The notes under the pieces: generated by a model
Seen by the model: only the letters and a program-made list of their open reading frames with translations
Databases searched by the model: none
Told to the model about the DNA's origin: nothing
Part shown: positions 8,481-16,033 of the stretch, in pieces
Layout: each line of letters opens with the position of its first letter
How positions within the stretch are numbered: position 1 is the first letter of the stretch
Position numbers and translations under genes: made by a program
Origin: an uncultured Alphaproteobacteria bacterium
Lineage (GTDB): Bacteria; Pseudomonadota; Alphaproteobacteria; CAAHEQ01; UBA3637
Reading direction: 5' to 3'
Assembly (NCBI GenBank): GCA_944392585.1
Contig: CALXXA010000046.1
Location: forward strand, 1-46,039
DNA length: 46,039 nucleotides

Positions 8481-8517
8481 TTCCAGTACAAAATATGAAT
8501 TTTGTATTTTTTTGGAA
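8481..8517. promoter_or_regulatory. Palindromic operator candidate before the coupling-protein operon
   Basis: TACAAAAT and ATTTTGTA form a perfect 8-bp inverted repeat with a 4-base centre (8487-8506), flanked by TTCCA and TGGAA. It lies about 50-85 bases upstream of the first operon gene, in the only gap between that gene and the terminator of the RHH gene, where the operon promoter must be. A regulator binding site is likely; which protein binds is unknown. Confidence 0.45.
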
Positions 8518-8549
8518 TCTTAATATTTTTGCCTGTAAGTAGTAGATAG

Positions 8550-8582
8550 AAAAGAAGAGGATTTTTTATATCCTCTTCTTTT
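8550..8582 (-). terminator. Strong terminator after the RHH regulator gene
   Basis: A 13-bp perfect stem (8550-8562 with 8570-8582) and a 7-base loop lie 5 bases past the RHH stop codon, with a T-rich run on the minus-strand 3' side. It separates the RHH transcript from the coupling-protein operon downstream. Confidence 0.75.
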
Positions 8583-8587
8583 AAAAT

Positions 8588-8884
8588 TTATTGCGCCCGA
8601 ACAACATTTAAAACTTGTTCTACTCTGAAACTCGGAGCCGCTTCAACAACAGGTTTCACGTTTACCTCATATTTTGCCAATGAGCGGCGATAATATGTCA
8701 GAACAAAAAGCCTCGTCGCCGAAGACAATCCTGAATTTCCTTTAGATGTATCTATCAACGAACATAATTTATACAAAGATACGTTCTCCCTTTTACATAT
8801 GTCTGATAACGCTAACCATGTTTCTTTATCTAACCGCATACTTGTTCTGCGACCATTAACAACCACATTTTTACATAACAACAT
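8588..8884 (-). CDS. Ribbon-helix-helix DNA-binding protein
   Basis: The 98-residue protein starts with a basic beta strand, VVVNGRRTSMRLDKETW (8-24), then two helices ending in the LSSATRLFVLTYYRRSL pattern (53-69). This is typical of alphaproteobacterial RHH_4-type proteins with the consensus rTSxrLe..w. It is probably a homodimeric transcription regulator. An AGGGGA ribosome site precedes the ATG. The gene has its own promoter and terminator and lies just upstream of the coupling-protein operon, so it is a candidate regulator of that operon, of itself, or of both. The C-terminal 25 residues (KPVVEAAPSFRVEQVLNVV) are not part of the recognised fold. Confidence 0.8.
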   Translation of the reverse strand: MLLCKNVVVNGRRTSMRLDKETWLALSDICKRENVSLYKLCSLIDTSKGNSGLSSATRLFVLTYYRRSLAKYEVNVKPVVEAAPSFRVEQVLNVVRAQ

Positions 8885-8955
8885 TGTTTTTTCCCCTTTT
8901 CTTATTTATAGTTAAAATATATCGACTCTTATAAGACGAATCGACGAACACACGT

Positions 8956-8984
8956 ATTATAAGAATAATATATTGTTCAATCAA
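8956..8984 (-). promoter_or_regulatory. Promoter of the RHH gene
   Basis: On the minus strand TTGATT (8984-8979) and TATAAT (8961-8956) are separated by exactly 17 bases. An ATTG-TT-CAAT element lies in the spacer, and downstream the transcribed region has repeated TTATAAGA and ATCGAC words. Confidence 0.6.
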
Positions 8985-9027
8985 CCACTAACTTGTATTT
9001 TTTTCAAAAAAGTTGAAAATTATAATC

Positions 9028-9570
9028 ATGAACACACCTAAAAGTACGGAAAACCACTTAAAAAAAAGAAATTGCGATCATCCTGGTTGCCCTGAAGAAG
9101 GTTCTTTTAAAGCTCCTAAAGATAGAACTTTACGTTCTTATTATTGGTTTTGTTTAAAACATGTCCAAGAATATAATAAAAATTGGAACTATTACGCTGG
9201 TTTATCCTCTGAGGAAATAGAACACGAAATTCGTGAAGATATCGTTGGTCATCGTCCCACTTGGAAAGTTAATTTTTTACACTCTAAGCGATTAAAAGAT
9301 CCTTTCCATTTTTTTGAAAATATTACGCCTTCAAAAACATCCTTTTCAAAACAAAAAGGAAAAACTTTTTTAGTCACTCCCCGCCATCTCGAGGCAATTA
9401 AAACATTAAAGTTGTCTCCTCCCGTTACTCTTGAGATGGTTAAGAAAAATTACAAGATATTAGCGAAAAGATATCACCCAGATATTAATGGAGGAAATAA
9501 ACAGTCAGAAGAAATCTTTAAAGAAATTACTCAAGCTTATCGCCTGCTTTGTAAAGTTTTTAAGGATTAA
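9028..9570 (+). CDS. J-domain protein of the alphaproteobacterial DnaJ-like type
   Basis: J-domain proteins stimulate the ATPase of DnaK. In this protein of about 180 residues the J domain is at the C-terminus: VTLEMVKKNYKILAKRYHPD, with the essential HPD tripeptide, then a helix with EEIFKEITQAYRLL. The N-terminus has a cysteine-containing segment (CDHPGCPEEG, then FCLKHVQEYN) that probably binds zinc, a layout common in alphaproteobacterial genomes. I chose the ATG at 9028; a TTG at 9013 is also in frame and neither has a clear ribosome site. The gene is divergent from the RHH gene and convergent with rpmB. Confidence 0.87.
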   Translation: MNTPKSTENHLKKRNCDHPGCPEEGSFKAPKDRTLRSYYWFCLKHVQEYNKNWNYYAGLSSEEIEHEIREDIVGHRPTWKVNFLHSKRLKDPFHFFENITPSKTSFSKQKGKTFLVTPRHLEAIKTLKLSPPVTLEMVKKNYKILAKRYHPDINGGNKQSEEIFKEITQAYRLLCKVFKD

Positions 9571-9680
9571 CTCTTTTTTTTTGATCCACAGAAGAGGGTA
9601 TCATTTAAATTACATCATACGCCGAGTGTTTTTACATAACAGCATTGATTATCTTACGAAATAAAGATTAATTCAAAAAA

Positions 9681-9702
9681 AAAGATCCTCGAAAGGATCT
9701 TT
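9681..9702. terminator. Bidirectional terminator between the J-domain gene and rpmB
   Basis: AAAGATCCT and AGGATCTTT form a 9-bp stem with a 4-base loop, with an A run on the left and a T-rich stretch on the right, so it can stop transcription of both convergent genes. Confidence 0.75.
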
Positions 9703-9714
9703 ATAAATTTTTAT

Positions 9715-10008
9715 TTACGCAGATTTAGCGACAGCAACCTTTTGAATCCTTTTTTTAATTTCTCTGGCTTCTGCCGTCAACCGACTATTCGGAGTCGACA
9801 ACAAGTAAGCATCTAATCCTCCATTATGCTCAATTGTTCGTAACCCATGCACAGATATTCGTAACCGAATAATGTTCCCCAATGTTTCACTTAATAAAGA
9901 AACACTTTGTAAGTTCGGCATAAACCGGCGCTTTCTTTTATTATTCGCATGACTAACGGAATTTCCCGTTTGCACACTTTTCCCCGTGACCAGGCAATGT
10001 TTTGCCAT
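9715..10008 (-). CDS. rpmB: 50S ribosomal protein L28
   Basis: The 97-residue basic protein matches L28. It opens MAKHCLVTGKSVQTGNSVSH, a variant of the usual M-xx-C-x(3)GK-xxxxGNxVSHA start, followed by KRRFMPNLQ and the C-terminal IRLRISVHGLRTIEHNGGLDAYL. It is a structural part of the large ribosomal subunit. The alphaproteobacterial length (about 95-100) is met. It is a single-gene unit with a short AT-rich upstream region. Confidence 0.97.
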   Translation of the reverse strand: MAKHCLVTGKSVQTGNSVSHANNKRKRRFMPNLQSVSLLSETLGNIIRLRISVHGLRTIEHNGGLDAYLLSTPNSRLTAEAREIKKRIQKVAVAKSA

Positions 10009-10090
10009 AATATAATCCTTTCTTTAAAATAAACTTGAGCCATCTTTTTACATGGATTTAACTAAAAAGTCAAGTAAAATTATTGAATTA

Positions 10091-10693
10091 TTATAAAATT
10101 TTTATTAAAGCGAAACTTCCGACCAATAAAATAAAAAATAAAACAGACAACCAGCCTAAGTTTTTTTCAATATATATTTTCATAGGTGCTCCCCATTTCC
10201 ACAACAGCCACGCCACAAAAAAGAATCTTCCGCCCCGAGCTAAAACGGAGACGATTCCAAAAACACTCAAATCCAAATGAACCACTCCGCTGGCAATTGT
10301 CACTATTTTATACGGAAATGGCGTAAATCCGGCTCCGAAAACGATCCATGCCCCATATTTATGGTATGCTGCTGCAAGCTCTTCGAACTGCTTTTGATAA
10401 TTATAGAAATCCAATATGGGGACAGCAACTGAATCATAAAGCACGTACCCGATAAAGTATCCGAAATAACCTCCTAACACACTGGAAACAGTACAATACA
10501 TCGCCAACATAAAGGCTTTTTCTCTATTCGCCAAAATAAGCGGGATTAAAATAATATCTGGAGGTATCGGGAAAAAAGAACTCTCTATAAAAGAAATAAC
10601 AACCAAAAGCCAAACAGCATTCGGTTTCGCAGAAATATTCATCGCCCAATCATACATTCGTTTAACAGAACGATCATATACTTTCTTTATCAT
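10091..10693 (-). CDS. YqaA/DedA-like (VTT domain) membrane protein
   Basis: The 200-residue protein has the SNARE-associated/VTT domain pattern of the YqaA branch. An FIESSFFPIPPDIILIPL re-entrant segment (about 36-53) is followed by a Gly-rich GGYFGYFIGY helix, then AGFTPFPYKIVTIASGV (about 125-141) and LARGGRFFF (about 151-159). Four to five hydrophobic segments are visible. Relatives are linked to lipid-carrier recycling or membrane homeostasis; no specific substrate can be assigned here. The gene is divergent from the glycine-zipper lipoprotein and has no obvious operon partner. Confidence 0.85.
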   Translation of the reverse strand: MIKKVYDRSVKRMYDWAMNISAKPNAVWLLVVISFIESSFFPIPPDIILIPLILANREKAFMLAMYCTVSSVLGGYFGYFIGYVLYDSVAVPILDFYNYQKQFEELAAAYHKYGAWIVFGAGFTPFPYKIVTIASGVVHLDLSVFGIVSVLARGGRFFFVAWLLWKWGAPMKIYIEKNLGWLSVLFFILLVGSFALIKIL

Positions 10694-10784
10694 AAAACTC
10701 CCTTTGCAAATAAAATATTTTATGTTATCTTATCTAAAAAAAAAAATACCTGCAACTTTATTTTTCTAAGAAGGGAATAATAAA

Positions 10785-11237
10785 ATGAAAAAAATATTAT
10801 TTAATATCTTAATTTGTTTAACCTTATCTGCATGCGGCATCGGAGAAACTAATTCCACTTACAGCCGATATAATATCGGGCAACAAGCATTAGTTCAATA
10901 TGGAACCATCATTTCAATACGTCCCGTAAATATCGAAGGAACTTCAACCATCGGAACTATCGGAGGCGCTGTTGCCGGCGGAGCCGCAGGATCTATGATC
11001 GGAGGGAATACGGCTGTCAATATTATCGGAGCTACCGGAGGAGCTATTGTCGGAGGAATTATTGGAAGCGCTGCGGAACAAGCTGTTACAAAAGACACCG
11101 CTTATGAATTTATCATTCGCAAACAAAACGGACAAACCATAGCAGTTGTACAATCCAATGAAGATCGTTTCCGTGTTGGAGATAACGTCATTTTGACTAC
11201 AATAAATGGAACAACGAGAATTCAATTAAACCAATAA
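10785..11237 (+). CDS. Glycine-zipper outer-membrane lipoprotein (SlyB/Pcp-like)
   Basis: The protein starts with a lipoprotein signal peptide, MKKILFNILICLTLSACG, with lipobox LSAC and lipidated Cys17. A glycine zipper of repeated GG-A-GG and GG-x-x-G steps (about 62-98) predicts a membrane hairpin. The C-terminal half (EFIIRKQNGQTIAVVQSNEDRFRVGDNV) matches the SlyB/Pcp family, whose members stabilise the outer membrane under stress. At 150 residues it has the family length. An AAGGGA ribosome site lies 9 bases before the ATG. Confidence 0.88.
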   Translation: MKKILFNILICLTLSACGIGETNSTYSRYNIGQQALVQYGTIISIRPVNIEGTSTIGTIGGAVAGGAAGSMIGGNTAVNIIGATGGAIVGGIIGSAAEQAVTKDTAYEFIIRKQNGQTIAVVQSNEDRFRVGDNVILTTINGTTRIQLNQ

Positions 11238-11349
11238 AGCATAAAATTCTAGATAATTAAAGCTTTGAAATATCTTTGTGGCACAGGAAATTAATAACTT
11301 TTAACAGAAGTTCTTTATAACAAGATTCACTTACTTTTCGAGACTTTTC

Positions 11350-13572
11350 TTATTTAAATTTATTACTTCTCGGGAAGCCAACCGGAGGCAATTTTCCGAC
11401 TAAAGCCCTTTTCCCTATCCACATTGTCAAATCTCTTTCAACGCGAATTCCATTTCCAAAGGCAAAAGGCATCCCATCCTCTTTATTGAAAAATTCAATA
11501 TCAGAAACACCTCCTCCTTGATACTTTTGCAGAATAACGCCTTGCCCTCGAGCCATAAACGGAATTTCCTCTGTTTTAAAAATCAATAACTTTCTATTCT
11601 GACCGATAATTGCCGTCATGTCTCCCGTAACCGGAAGGCTATTCTTCGCCACATCTCCTTTAGCCAAATTTAAAATAATTTTTCCAGAACGCGTTTGAGC
11701 TACAACATCTTCTGCTTTTACTCGGAATCCTCTCCCTTTTTTTGAAACGACCAAAAAAGAAGTCTCTTTATTATATACAAACATATTTAATATCATTTCA
11801 TTTTCAGGCAAATCTATCAATAACCGAATAGGTTCCCCGAAACCGCGCCCTCCCGGAACTTTATCTCCCATAATTGTATAGAAACGTCCGTTAGTTGCAA
11901 ATAATAAGATTTTATCTGTCGTTTGTGCATGAAGCCACCCAGATAAAGCATCGCCTTCTTTAAACTTAACATCAGAAATATCGACATGACCTTTTAAAGC
12001 TCTCACCCATCCTTTTTCCGACAAAACTACTGTAATAGGCTCTTTTTCAATCAAAGACTCCAAAGGGACTTCCACCGACGCCGGAGAGGAAGCTATAATC
12101 GTCTTCCTTCTACCTAATTCAGTTCCGGAACCAAACTTCTTTTTTATCTCATTTACCTCATTTGCAATAGCTCTCCAGCGTAACGTTTCATCTGTTAATA
12201 ATTTTTCTAAATTTTCACGCTGCTCTTTCAATGAATGAAACTCCGTTTTTATTTGCATTTCTTCCAGCTTACGTAAAGAACGCAGTTTCATATTTAAAAT
12301 AGCTTCTGTTTGAACATCTGACAGCTTAAATTCTGCCATTAAAATAGGCTTAGGGTCATCTTCTCCGCGAATTATCTCAATAACTCTATCCAAATTCAAA
12401 TAAGCAATTAAAAATCCTTCCAATAATTCCATTCTGTGTTTTATTTTTTCCAGTTGGAAAGAAGAAGAGCGTTTTAAAACAATATGTCTATGGTCTAGAA
12501 AGGCTTGCATTACTTGCTTTAAACTCATAACTTTTGGAGTACCATCCGCATCCAACACATTCATATTTAGATGGAAGGTATTTTGTAAGTCGGTTTTTTG
12601 AAACATATGCTCCATCAATAACTCTGGTTGAACAGCTCTATTTTTAGGTTCTAAAACGATACGAACTTTTTCATCTGACTCATCTCTGATATCGGCAAGC
12701 AAAGGAAGTTTTTTATCCATAAGCAACTTAGCTGTTTTAGCGATTAAATCTGCCTTTAAAACGCCATAAGGAATTTCCGTAATAATTATTTGGTACAATC
12801 CATGTCCCAACTCTTCTTTTTCCCATTTAGCCCGCACTCTTAAAGCGCCTCTTCCTGTTTCATAAGCCTTTTGAATTGTATCTTTATTTTCGATTAGCAA
12901 ACCTCCGGTAGGGAAATCCGGTCCTTGTATAAAATCTGTTAGTTTTGCAGCTTCCGTTTGAGGATGTTTAATAAGATATAAAAGCCCATCACAAATTTCT
13001 CCGACATTATGAGGAGCTATATTTGTCGCCATCCCAACAGCGATTCCGGAAGATCCATTTGCTAATAAATTAGGGAAAGCCGCCGGCATGACCACAGGTT
13101 CGTCTTCTGAACCATCGTAAGTTGGGCCAAAATCCACTGCATTATCGTCCAATCCTTCCATAAGAGCCACGGCGACATCTGTCATCCTTGCTTCGGTATA
13201 CCGCATTGCGGCAGCTCTGTCCCCATCAATATTACCGAAATTCCCTTGTCCTTCCACCAAAGGATATCTTACGGCGAAATCTTGCGCCAAACGAACCATC
13301 GCATCATAAACAGCAACATCTCCATGCGGATGATATTTACCAATAACATCCCCAACAACACGCGCACATTTTTTAAACCCTGCCTTTGGATCTAACTTTA
13401 AATGTCTCATTGCAAAAAGCAATCGACGATGCACCGGCTTCAAACCGTCTCTTACATCCGGCAAAGATCGTGAAACTATCGTCGACATTGCATATGCCAA
13501 ATATCGTTCACTTAAAGCATCTGCTAATTTAGAATCTTGAATTTGCTCTTTAATTTCTTCTGTCATTATCAT
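11350..13572 (-). CDS. parC: DNA topoisomerase IV subunit A
   Basis: ParC is the breakage-reunion subunit of topoisomerase IV, which decatenates daughter chromosomes with ParE. The 740-residue protein has the winged-helix domain with GKYHPHGDVAVYD (79-91) and the active-site Tyr125 (AAAMRYTEARM), then tower, coiled coil and a C-terminal beta-pinwheel without a GyrA box, which favours ParC over GyrA. The position matching Ser80 of E. coli ParC is Val, a natural variation in the quinolone-contact region. The gene is a single unit, divergent from csp. No clear terminator is seen after it. Confidence 0.95.
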   Translation of the reverse strand: MIMTEEIKEQIQDSKLADALSERYLAYAMSTIVSRSLPDVRDGLKPVHRRLLFAMRHLKLDPKAGFKKCARVVGDVIGKYHPHGDVAVYDAMVRLAQDFAVRYPLVEGQGNFGNIDGDRAAAMRYTEARMTDVAVALMEGLDDNAVDFGPTYDGSEDEPVVMPAAFPNLLANGSSGIAVGMATNIAPHNVGEICDGLLYLIKHPQTEAAKLTDFIQGPDFPTGGLLIENKDTIQKAYETGRGALRVRAKWEKEELGHGLYQIIITEIPYGVLKADLIAKTAKLLMDKKLPLLADIRDESDEKVRIVLEPKNRAVQPELLMEHMFQKTDLQNTFHLNMNVLDADGTPKVMSLKQVMQAFLDHRHIVLKRSSSFQLEKIKHRMELLEGFLIAYLNLDRVIEIIRGEDDPKPILMAEFKLSDVQTEAILNMKLRSLRKLEEMQIKTEFHSLKEQRENLEKLLTDETLRWRAIANEVNEIKKKFGSGTELGRRKTIIASSPASVEVPLESLIEKEPITVVLSEKGWVRALKGHVDISDVKFKEGDALSGWLHAQTTDKILLFATNGRFYTIMGDKVPGGRGFGEPIRLLIDLPENEMILNMFVYNKETSFLVVSKKGRGFRVKAEDVVAQTRSGKIILNLAKGDVAKNSLPVTGDMTAIIGQNRKLLIFKTEEIPFMARGQGVILQKYQGGGVSDIEFFNKEDGMPFAFGNGIRVERDLTMWIGKRALVGKLPPVGFPRSNKFK

Positions 13573-13647
13573 TCTCTTTTAAGCGTTACTATAAAATAAG
13601 CCCCCTTAAAACGCAAGTAAAATTATCCTTATAACAAAAGAAAAAAC

Positions 13648-13675
13648 TTGCTTATTTAAAGATATGTCGTATCAT
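13648..13675 (+). promoter_or_regulatory. Promoter of the cold-shock gene
   Basis: TTGCTT (13648-13653) and TATCAT (13670-13675) are 16 bases apart. Initiation near 13682 would give a 5' leader of about 115 bases, a length typical of cold-regulated csp mRNAs. Confidence 0.45.
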
Positions 13676-13706
13676 GAAAGAGTCTTCGGCCGAATCAGAA
13701 AAGATG

Positions 13707-13789
13707 AAAGTTTAAAGTTTTTTAAATTGATCGCCTTTTAGATTACCGAATTAAATAGCCTTGACAAGGCAACTTTAAACTTTAAGGAG
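13707..13789 (+). promoter_or_regulatory. csp 5' leader with 13-bp inverted repeat next to the ribosome site
   Basis: AAAGTTTAAAGTT (13707-13719) is perfectly complementary to AACTTTAAACTTT (13771-13783), and the second copy ends exactly at the AAGGAG ribosome site (13784-13789). A second small hairpin, GCCTT-gac-AAGGC (13758-13770), sits directly inside the loop. The leader could fold in two ways and control ribosome access with temperature, as in known cspA leaders. Regulation itself is inferred. Confidence 0.55.
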
Positions 13790-13796
13790 AATTATT

Positions 13797-14006
13797 ATGT
13801 CCACAGGAAAAGTTAAGTGGTTCAATTTTAAAAAAGGCTACGGTTTTATCACTCCGGAAGGCGCGGATAAAGACGTCTTTGTTCATATTTCCGCTGTACA
13901 ACAATCCGGATTAAGAGGGTTGCGTGAAAATCAATCGGTAGAGTTTGATATTAATACTGATGAACAAGGAAGAAATTCTGCATCCAATATTAAAATTAAA
14001 GAGTAA
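13797..14006 (+). CDS. Cold-shock domain protein (CspA family)
   Basis: The 69-residue protein is a single OB-fold cold-shock domain. The RNP1 motif reads KGYGFITP (residues 14-21) and RNP2 reads VFVHISA (27-33); both bind single-stranded RNA or DNA. The opening MSTGKVKWFNFKKGYGFI is canonical apart from K in place of the usual E or A. Such proteins act as RNA chaperones. A strong AAGGAG site and a structured leader suggest post-transcriptional control. The gene is monocistronic, with a terminator 11 bases after the stop. Confidence 0.96.
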   Translation: MSTGKVKWFNFKKGYGFITPEGADKDVFVHISAVQQSGLRGLRENQSVEFDINTDEQGRNSASNIKIKE

Positions 14007-14016
14007 TTCTAAGAAA

Positions 14017-14048
14017 GAAACCTCTGTTAAAAAACAGGGGTTTCTTAA
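14017..14048 (+). terminator. Terminator of the cold-shock gene
   Basis: GAAACCTCTG pairs with CAGGGGTTTC (one G-T pair) around an 8-base loop, beginning 11 bases after the csp stop codon and followed by a short mixed T/A stretch. Confidence 0.7.
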
Positions 14049-14298
14049 AATCAAGAATATATTACTTCTTTACCCGGACAATCAAGTTCTTGTAAGACAT
14101 TTTTACGGAAGAAAGAGGCTTGACAAATTCATAAAAATTATAGCAAACTGTTATTATTTATTTAAAGCAGAGGAAGAAATGGTTCAAAGTACATCAGCTT
14201 CTTTTGAAAATTTAATCCCTTTTAGAGGGATTTCGATTCTAAAACACATTGAGCAATGCGACCGCATATATTATATTTGATGATGTAGAGGAAAATAA

Positions 14299-14538
14299 AT
14301 GATGATTTCATTTTCAGCATTAGATTGGATAAGAACTTTTATTTGTCTTTTTTTCTTAGAAGGACTTATTTATCTTCTCTTTCCTAAAATCATTCAAAAG
14401 TTTGCCATCAGGATTTTATGTGAAGCTTCTCCTCGAACACTTCAATTATTCGGCGTTTTTCTTTTAATCATAGGATTTGTTTTATGGGTTATCGCATCAA
14501 AGTCTTTTGCTACTTCCTCTTTTTCTGCTTTTCAATAA
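14299..14538 (+). CDS. DUF2065 (YjeT-like) small membrane protein
   Basis: This 79-residue protein has two hydrophobic helices (about 10-27 and 47-66) with the family motif FFLEGLIYLLFPKIIQKF, the turn SPRTLQLFGVFLLIIGFVLW and a short tail. Members of DUF2065 are usually encoded beside hflK-hflC and a DegP protease. Here hflKC is absent, but the protease follows. An AGAGGAAA ribosome site precedes the ATG. Its last 55 bases overlap the start of the protease gene in another frame, so expression is probably coupled. Confidence 0.85.
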   Translation: MMISFSALDWIRTFICLFFLEGLIYLLFPKIIQKFAIRILCEASPRTLQLFGVFLLIIGFVLWVIASKSFATSSFSAFQ

Positions 14539-15545
14539 TGCCTCCTGTAAAAGCACTTATTCCTTCAGAATCTTTTGCTCCGATCGTAAAAGAAGTTATG
14601 CCATCTGTCGTAACTGTTCTAGCTGGGATGGAAAGTATTCAACCTTTGGGAGAAGAAACAACCCCCCTGCAAAATTTAGAAAATAGAAAAATCGGATCAG
14701 GCTTTATTCTAGACGCAGACGGCCATATTTTAACAAACAATCATGTTGTCGGACAAAGCGACTATATTTTCGTAGAACTTGCAGATGAAAACATTTTAAA
14801 AGCATTTGTTGTCGGTAGAGATCCTCAGACAGATATCGCTTTATTAAAAGTAAAAACAGATAAGAAATTGTCTCCTATTTCATGGGCAGATTCTAATTCT
14901 GTTCAAGTCGGAGATTTAGTTATTTCTGCCGGGAATCCTTTTGGGCTTGGACTAACCGTCTCCACAGGTATTATTTCTGCACGATCCCGTGACCTATCTT
15001 TCGGAGCGTATGATGATTTCCTACAAACAGATGCGGCTATTCATCAAGGAAACTCAGGAGGTCCTTTATTTAATATAGAAGGACGCGTCATCGGAATGAA
15101 TACAGCTTTATTTGCTCCGAAAGGAGAAAATATCGGTTTAAACTTTGCTATTCCTTCCAACACTATTATATGGGTTACAAACGCTCTTTTAAAAGAAGGA
15201 ATTGTTAGACGAGGGAAGCTCGGTTTAAAAATTCAAGATGTCCCACAAGAGATAAGAAGTTCTTTAAATTTATCACAAACCGCAGGTGCTTATGTCTCTG
15301 AAGTTGTTCCAAACGGTCCCGCTCAACAAGCCGGTTTACAAAAAGGAGACGTCATCGTTTCGGTTAATCAAATTCCTATCACGCAAACAAAAATGGTTGC
15401 CAGATTATCAGCTCAACTTCCTATCGGACAAACGATTCCTATTGATATTTATCGGGGACAAGAACGATATACTTTAACGTTAGTCGTCGCAGAAAAAGAA
15501 AATTTACCTTCATCTAAAACAAAAGAGAACATTTATGAGAATTGA
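14484..15545 (+). CDS. DegP/DegQ/DegS-type periplasmic serine protease with one PDZ domain
   Basis: This is an HtrA-family protease for quality control in the cell envelope. The 353-residue protein has a signal peptide (about 1-24), then a trypsin-like domain with catalytic His87 (TNNHVV), Asp117 (TDIALLKV) and Ser191 (GNSGGPL), and one PDZ domain (about 230-335). Two-PDZ DegP is longer; one PDZ and this length resemble DegS, but a cleavable-looking N-terminus leaves the localisation open. The start overlaps DUF2065 by 55 bases, and the end overlaps holC by 11, giving a three-gene unit. Confidence 0.92.
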   Translation: MGYRIKVFCYFLFFCFSIMPPVKALIPSESFAPIVKEVMPSVVTVLAGMESIQPLGEETTPLQNLENRKIGSGFILDADGHILTNNHVVGQSDYIFVELADENILKAFVVGRDPQTDIALLKVKTDKKLSPISWADSNSVQVGDLVISAGNPFGLGLTVSTGIISARSRDLSFGAYDDFLQTDAAIHQGNSGGPLFNIEGRVIGMNTALFAPKGENIGLNFAIPSNTIIWVTNALLKEGIVRRGKLGLKIQDVPQEIRSSLNLSQTAGAYVSEVVPNGPAQQAGLQKGDVIVSVNQIPITQTKMVARLSAQLPIGQTIPIDIYRGQERYTLTLVVAEKENLPSSKTKENIYEN

Positions 15546-15984
15546 TTTTTATCATTTAAAAAAAACACCCCTTGATAGAGCTTTACCTGTTATTTTGGAA
15601 AAAATATACGCCTCCGGGAAACACGCCTTATTAAGAACTGATTTAACCGAACGCGTTTCGTATATCAATTCTTTACTTTGGACGTATGAACCGGGCTCCT
15701 TTATCCCTCATGGAGAAGAAAAAGACGGCCTTTCTAACAAACAACCTATTTTCATCACAACAAATAGAGAAATTAATCCGAATAACGCTCAATATTTAAT
15801 TCTTATCGATGGAGTCCCTATTTTAGAAAATGACTCTTTTGAACGCGTCTTTTATTTTTTCAACGGATTAGAAGAAAATGAACTAAAAAAAGCTCGTGAA
15901 CTATGGAAAAGCTTAAAATCTCGCCAGTTTGAATTACATTACTGGCAACAAGCTCCCAACGGACGATGGGATGAAAAAGTATAA
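15535..15984 (+). CDS. holC: DNA polymerase III subunit chi
   Basis: HolC links the clamp-loader complex to single-strand DNA-binding protein at the replication fork. The 149-residue protein follows the family pattern: FYHLKKTPLDRALPVILEKIYASGKHALLRT at the start, the LLWTYEPGSFIPHG segment (48-61), QPIFITTNREINPNNAQYLILIDG (70-93) and the tail W-x-x-APNGRW. Such short sequences diverge fast, but all blocks are present. It begins inside the end of the protease gene, so it is co-translated with that unit. Confidence 0.9.
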   Translation: MRIDFYHLKKTPLDRALPVILEKIYASGKHALLRTDLTERVSYINSLLWTYEPGSFIPHGEEKDGLSNKQPIFITTNREINPNNAQYLILIDGVPILENDSFERVFYFFNGLEENELKKARELWKSLKSRQFELHYWQQAPNGRWDEKV

Positions 15985-16033
15985 TTATTATACGACTTAA
16001 TTATAATAAAGAACTTATGATAAACAAGACACA

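Noticed and set aside
10895-11225. Minus-strand open frames opposite the glycine-zipper lipoprotein
   Set aside because: They mirror the repetitive Gly/Ala codons of the lipoprotein and have low-complexity Ser/Asn or Pro/Ala composition, so they are shadows.
13758-13789. TTGACA at 13761-13766 as a -35 box for csp
   Set aside because: No -10 lies at a suitable distance; the word is part of the GCCTT-gac-AAGGC hairpin in the leader.
13945-14280. A 111-codon plus-strand open frame after csp
   Set aside because: It begins inside csp in another frame, runs through the csp terminator and has AT-driven composition with no family pattern.
14179-14280. A 33-codon frame with an AGAGGAAG site before DUF2065
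   Set aside because: It could be a leader peptide, but it contains a hairpin, matches nothing I know, and is too short to support from one sequence.
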